NCBI GenBank assembly: GCA_021827285.1
Contig: JAKAWM010000188.1
Coordinates: 1-6,151 of the forward strand
Direction: 5' to 3'
Origin: Actinomycetes bacterium
Lineage (GTDB): Bacteria; Actinomycetota; Acidimicrobiia; Acidimicrobiales; Palsa-688
DNA: 6,151 nt
The position numbers were made by a program, and so were the translations under genes. Under the pieces are notes generated by a model, which saw only the letters and a list, made by a program, of their open reading frames with translations, searched no databases and had not been told where the DNA came from. Shown in pieces: positions 5,455-6,151 of the stretch (positions are counted from its first letter, which is position 1; each line of letters opens with the position of its first letter).

Positions 5455-6151
5455 GTGAGGGCCAGGGACGAGCTGAGCCGGAGGAACAAGGCGCCGTTGG
5501 AGGGCAGCTACGACTGCGTTGACCGGGTGGTGCTGAACGCCTACATGCCCCCCTGCCACTCCCCGGGAGGGTTCCGTTCCTGGTGGAGGCTCTGGCACAA
5601 GGGCTCCGACGCCACCCTGGACGACACCCACCTGATCCGCCTGGCCGGCCGGTTCGCGCGGCGGGTGCGGGCCTGGGGGGAGGCCAACGGCGTGCCGGTC
5701 GTCGACTGCGAGCCCGGCGAGCGGAAGCACCTGATCGCCGGGGACTACCTGTCCAAGCACGAGGTCGGCCCCGGGGTGTTCATGGTGCTCGTCGCGAAGG
5801 CGGTGGCCCCGACGTGGAAGGTGACGCGCTCCAAGTCCGGCGTGCTCGTCAACTTGGCGAAGAAGAACAGCTTCGTGAAGCACTATTCCTTTTATGTGAT
5901 GGACCCCGAGTGGGGGCACCTCGTCATAAAGATGTCGGGCCGCCCGCCCTTCTCGGCCCAGGTGATCCTGAACGGGCACAACTACGTCGAGCGCAAGGCG
6001 CAACGGGCCGGCATCGGGTTCCAAAAGGAGGGCAACCGCTTCACTAGGGTGGACGACCCAGCACGCCTGGCGCGCTGCGCAGAGGCCTTGTCGCGTCCTG
6101 CGGCTATAGGGCGCCTGCGCCAGATGTGCGAACGCTGGATCTATTCCTCGG
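5455..6151 (+). CDS. Uncharacterised conserved-looking protein, C-terminus beyond the window
   Basis: An open frame of 232 codons runs off the right edge without a stop. The start is taken as GTG 5455 because AAGGGAGGAGG lies just before it. ATG 5407 is in frame and would add 16 Arg/Ala-rich residues, but its GGGAGG is 13 bases away. Visible features, numbered from GTG: SYDCVDRVVLNAY (18-30), SPGGFRSWWRLW (36-47), a helix with LDDTHLIRLAGRFARR (55-70), VPVVDCEPGERKH (80-92), PGVFMVLVAK (106-115), HYSFYVMDPEWGHLVIKM (143-160), SGRPPFSAQVILNGHNYV (161-178) and IGFQKEGNRFTRVDDPARL (187-205). I see no signal peptide, membrane segment or known catalytic signature. The pattern feels like a widespread unnamed actinobacterial family, but that is recollection. 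D/E/K/H clusters around 84-92 and 150-155 could be catalytic; this is speculative. The reading clearly is not a reverse transcriptase, LAGLIDADG or tyrosine recombinase motif set. The structured leader and inverted repeat upstream make a mobile-element role possible. Confidence 0.75.
   Translation, partial: MRARDELSRRNKAPLEGSYDCVDRVVLNAYMPPCHSPGGFRSWWRLWHKGSDATLDDTHLIRLAGRFARRVRAWGEANGVPVVDCEPGERKHLIAGDYLSKHEVGPGVFMVLVAKAVAPTWKVTRSKSGVLVNLAKKNSFVKHYSFYVMDPEWGHLVIKMSGRPPFSAQVILNGHNYVERKAQRAGIGFQKEGNRFTRVDDPARLARCAEALSRPAAIGRLRQMCERWIYSS

Noticed and set aside
4842..5489. Long minus-strand open frame over the intergenic and leader region
   Set aside because: It crosses the inverted repeats and the IS-like patch, is Pro/Gly/Arg-rich with no recognisable motif, and overlaps the start of the plus-strand gene; it is a GC-driven shadow.
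5344..6024. Minus-strand frame opposite the unknown protein
   Set aside because: Antisense reading of a plus-strand gene with clearly protein-like sequence; composition is His/Pro/Arg/Gly-rich as expected for a shadow.
5583..6047. Plus-strand alternative frame inside the unknown gene
   Set aside because: Arg/Gly/Ala-rich out-of-frame reading of the same gene; no ribosome site.
1..6151. tRNA, rRNA or CRISPR array
   Set aside because: No cloverleaf-like or rRNA-like sequence and no regularly spaced direct repeats were seen on either strand.

Overview
The window is high-GC DNA, most likely from a soil or sediment actinobacterium. The basis is codon usage rich in G/C at third positions, an exported multidomain glycosidase-like protein of a style common in Actinobacteria, and an ISKra4-type transposase remnant. 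The lineage call is an inference only. Both ends of the window stop inside repeat-like or mobile sequence, which would fit a short contig bounded by multicopy elements.

Layout from left to right. Positions 1-630 are the right part of a dead ISKra4-family insertion sequence. Its transposase frame carries a TAA and two adjacent TGA stops, and a striking near-perfect 28-bp palindrome lies at 15-42, exactly where transposase homology begins. At 630/631 the element ends abruptly inside a frameshifted minus-strand short-chain dehydrogenase fragment (631 to about 918). That fragment is followed by a second frameshifted coding remnant, perhaps the C-terminus of a TetR-type regulator (about 920-1110). 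Positions 1-1175 are therefore a graveyard of broken genes.

Positions 1283-4639 (minus) hold the only complete gene. It encodes a secreted protein of about 1118 residues: signal peptide, Gly/Pro-rich linker, an alpha/alpha-barrel (six-hairpin glycosidase-like) core, a NEW3-like Ig domain and a C-terminal F5/8-type-C (discoidin-like) carbohydrate-binding domain. It has a good Shine-Dalgarno at its second start and a convincing TTGACA-17-AATAAT promoter at 4697-4725. It appears to be monocistronic, and no transporter or regulator partner lies in the window.

Positions 4740-5100 are non-coding and mosaic: two tandem hairpins, a patch resembling the repeated transposase-binding ends of IS21-type elements, and a perfect 18-bp inverted repeat 54 nt apart (4995-5012 / 5067-5084).

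Positions 5107-5454 are a very GC-rich, apparently non-coding stretch packed with complementary segments, including a perfect 14-bp stem that encloses nested stems. It leads directly into an uncharacterised plus-strand protein (5455 to the window end, with no stop). The GTG start of that gene sits immediately 3' of an 8-bp perfect hairpin whose 12-nt loop holds the Shine-Dalgarno. This structured leader plus unknown protein, with an 18-bp inverted repeat just upstream, is the part of the window most likely to be an undescribed system. A mobile element that carries a structured RNA is one possibility, but nothing here proves it.
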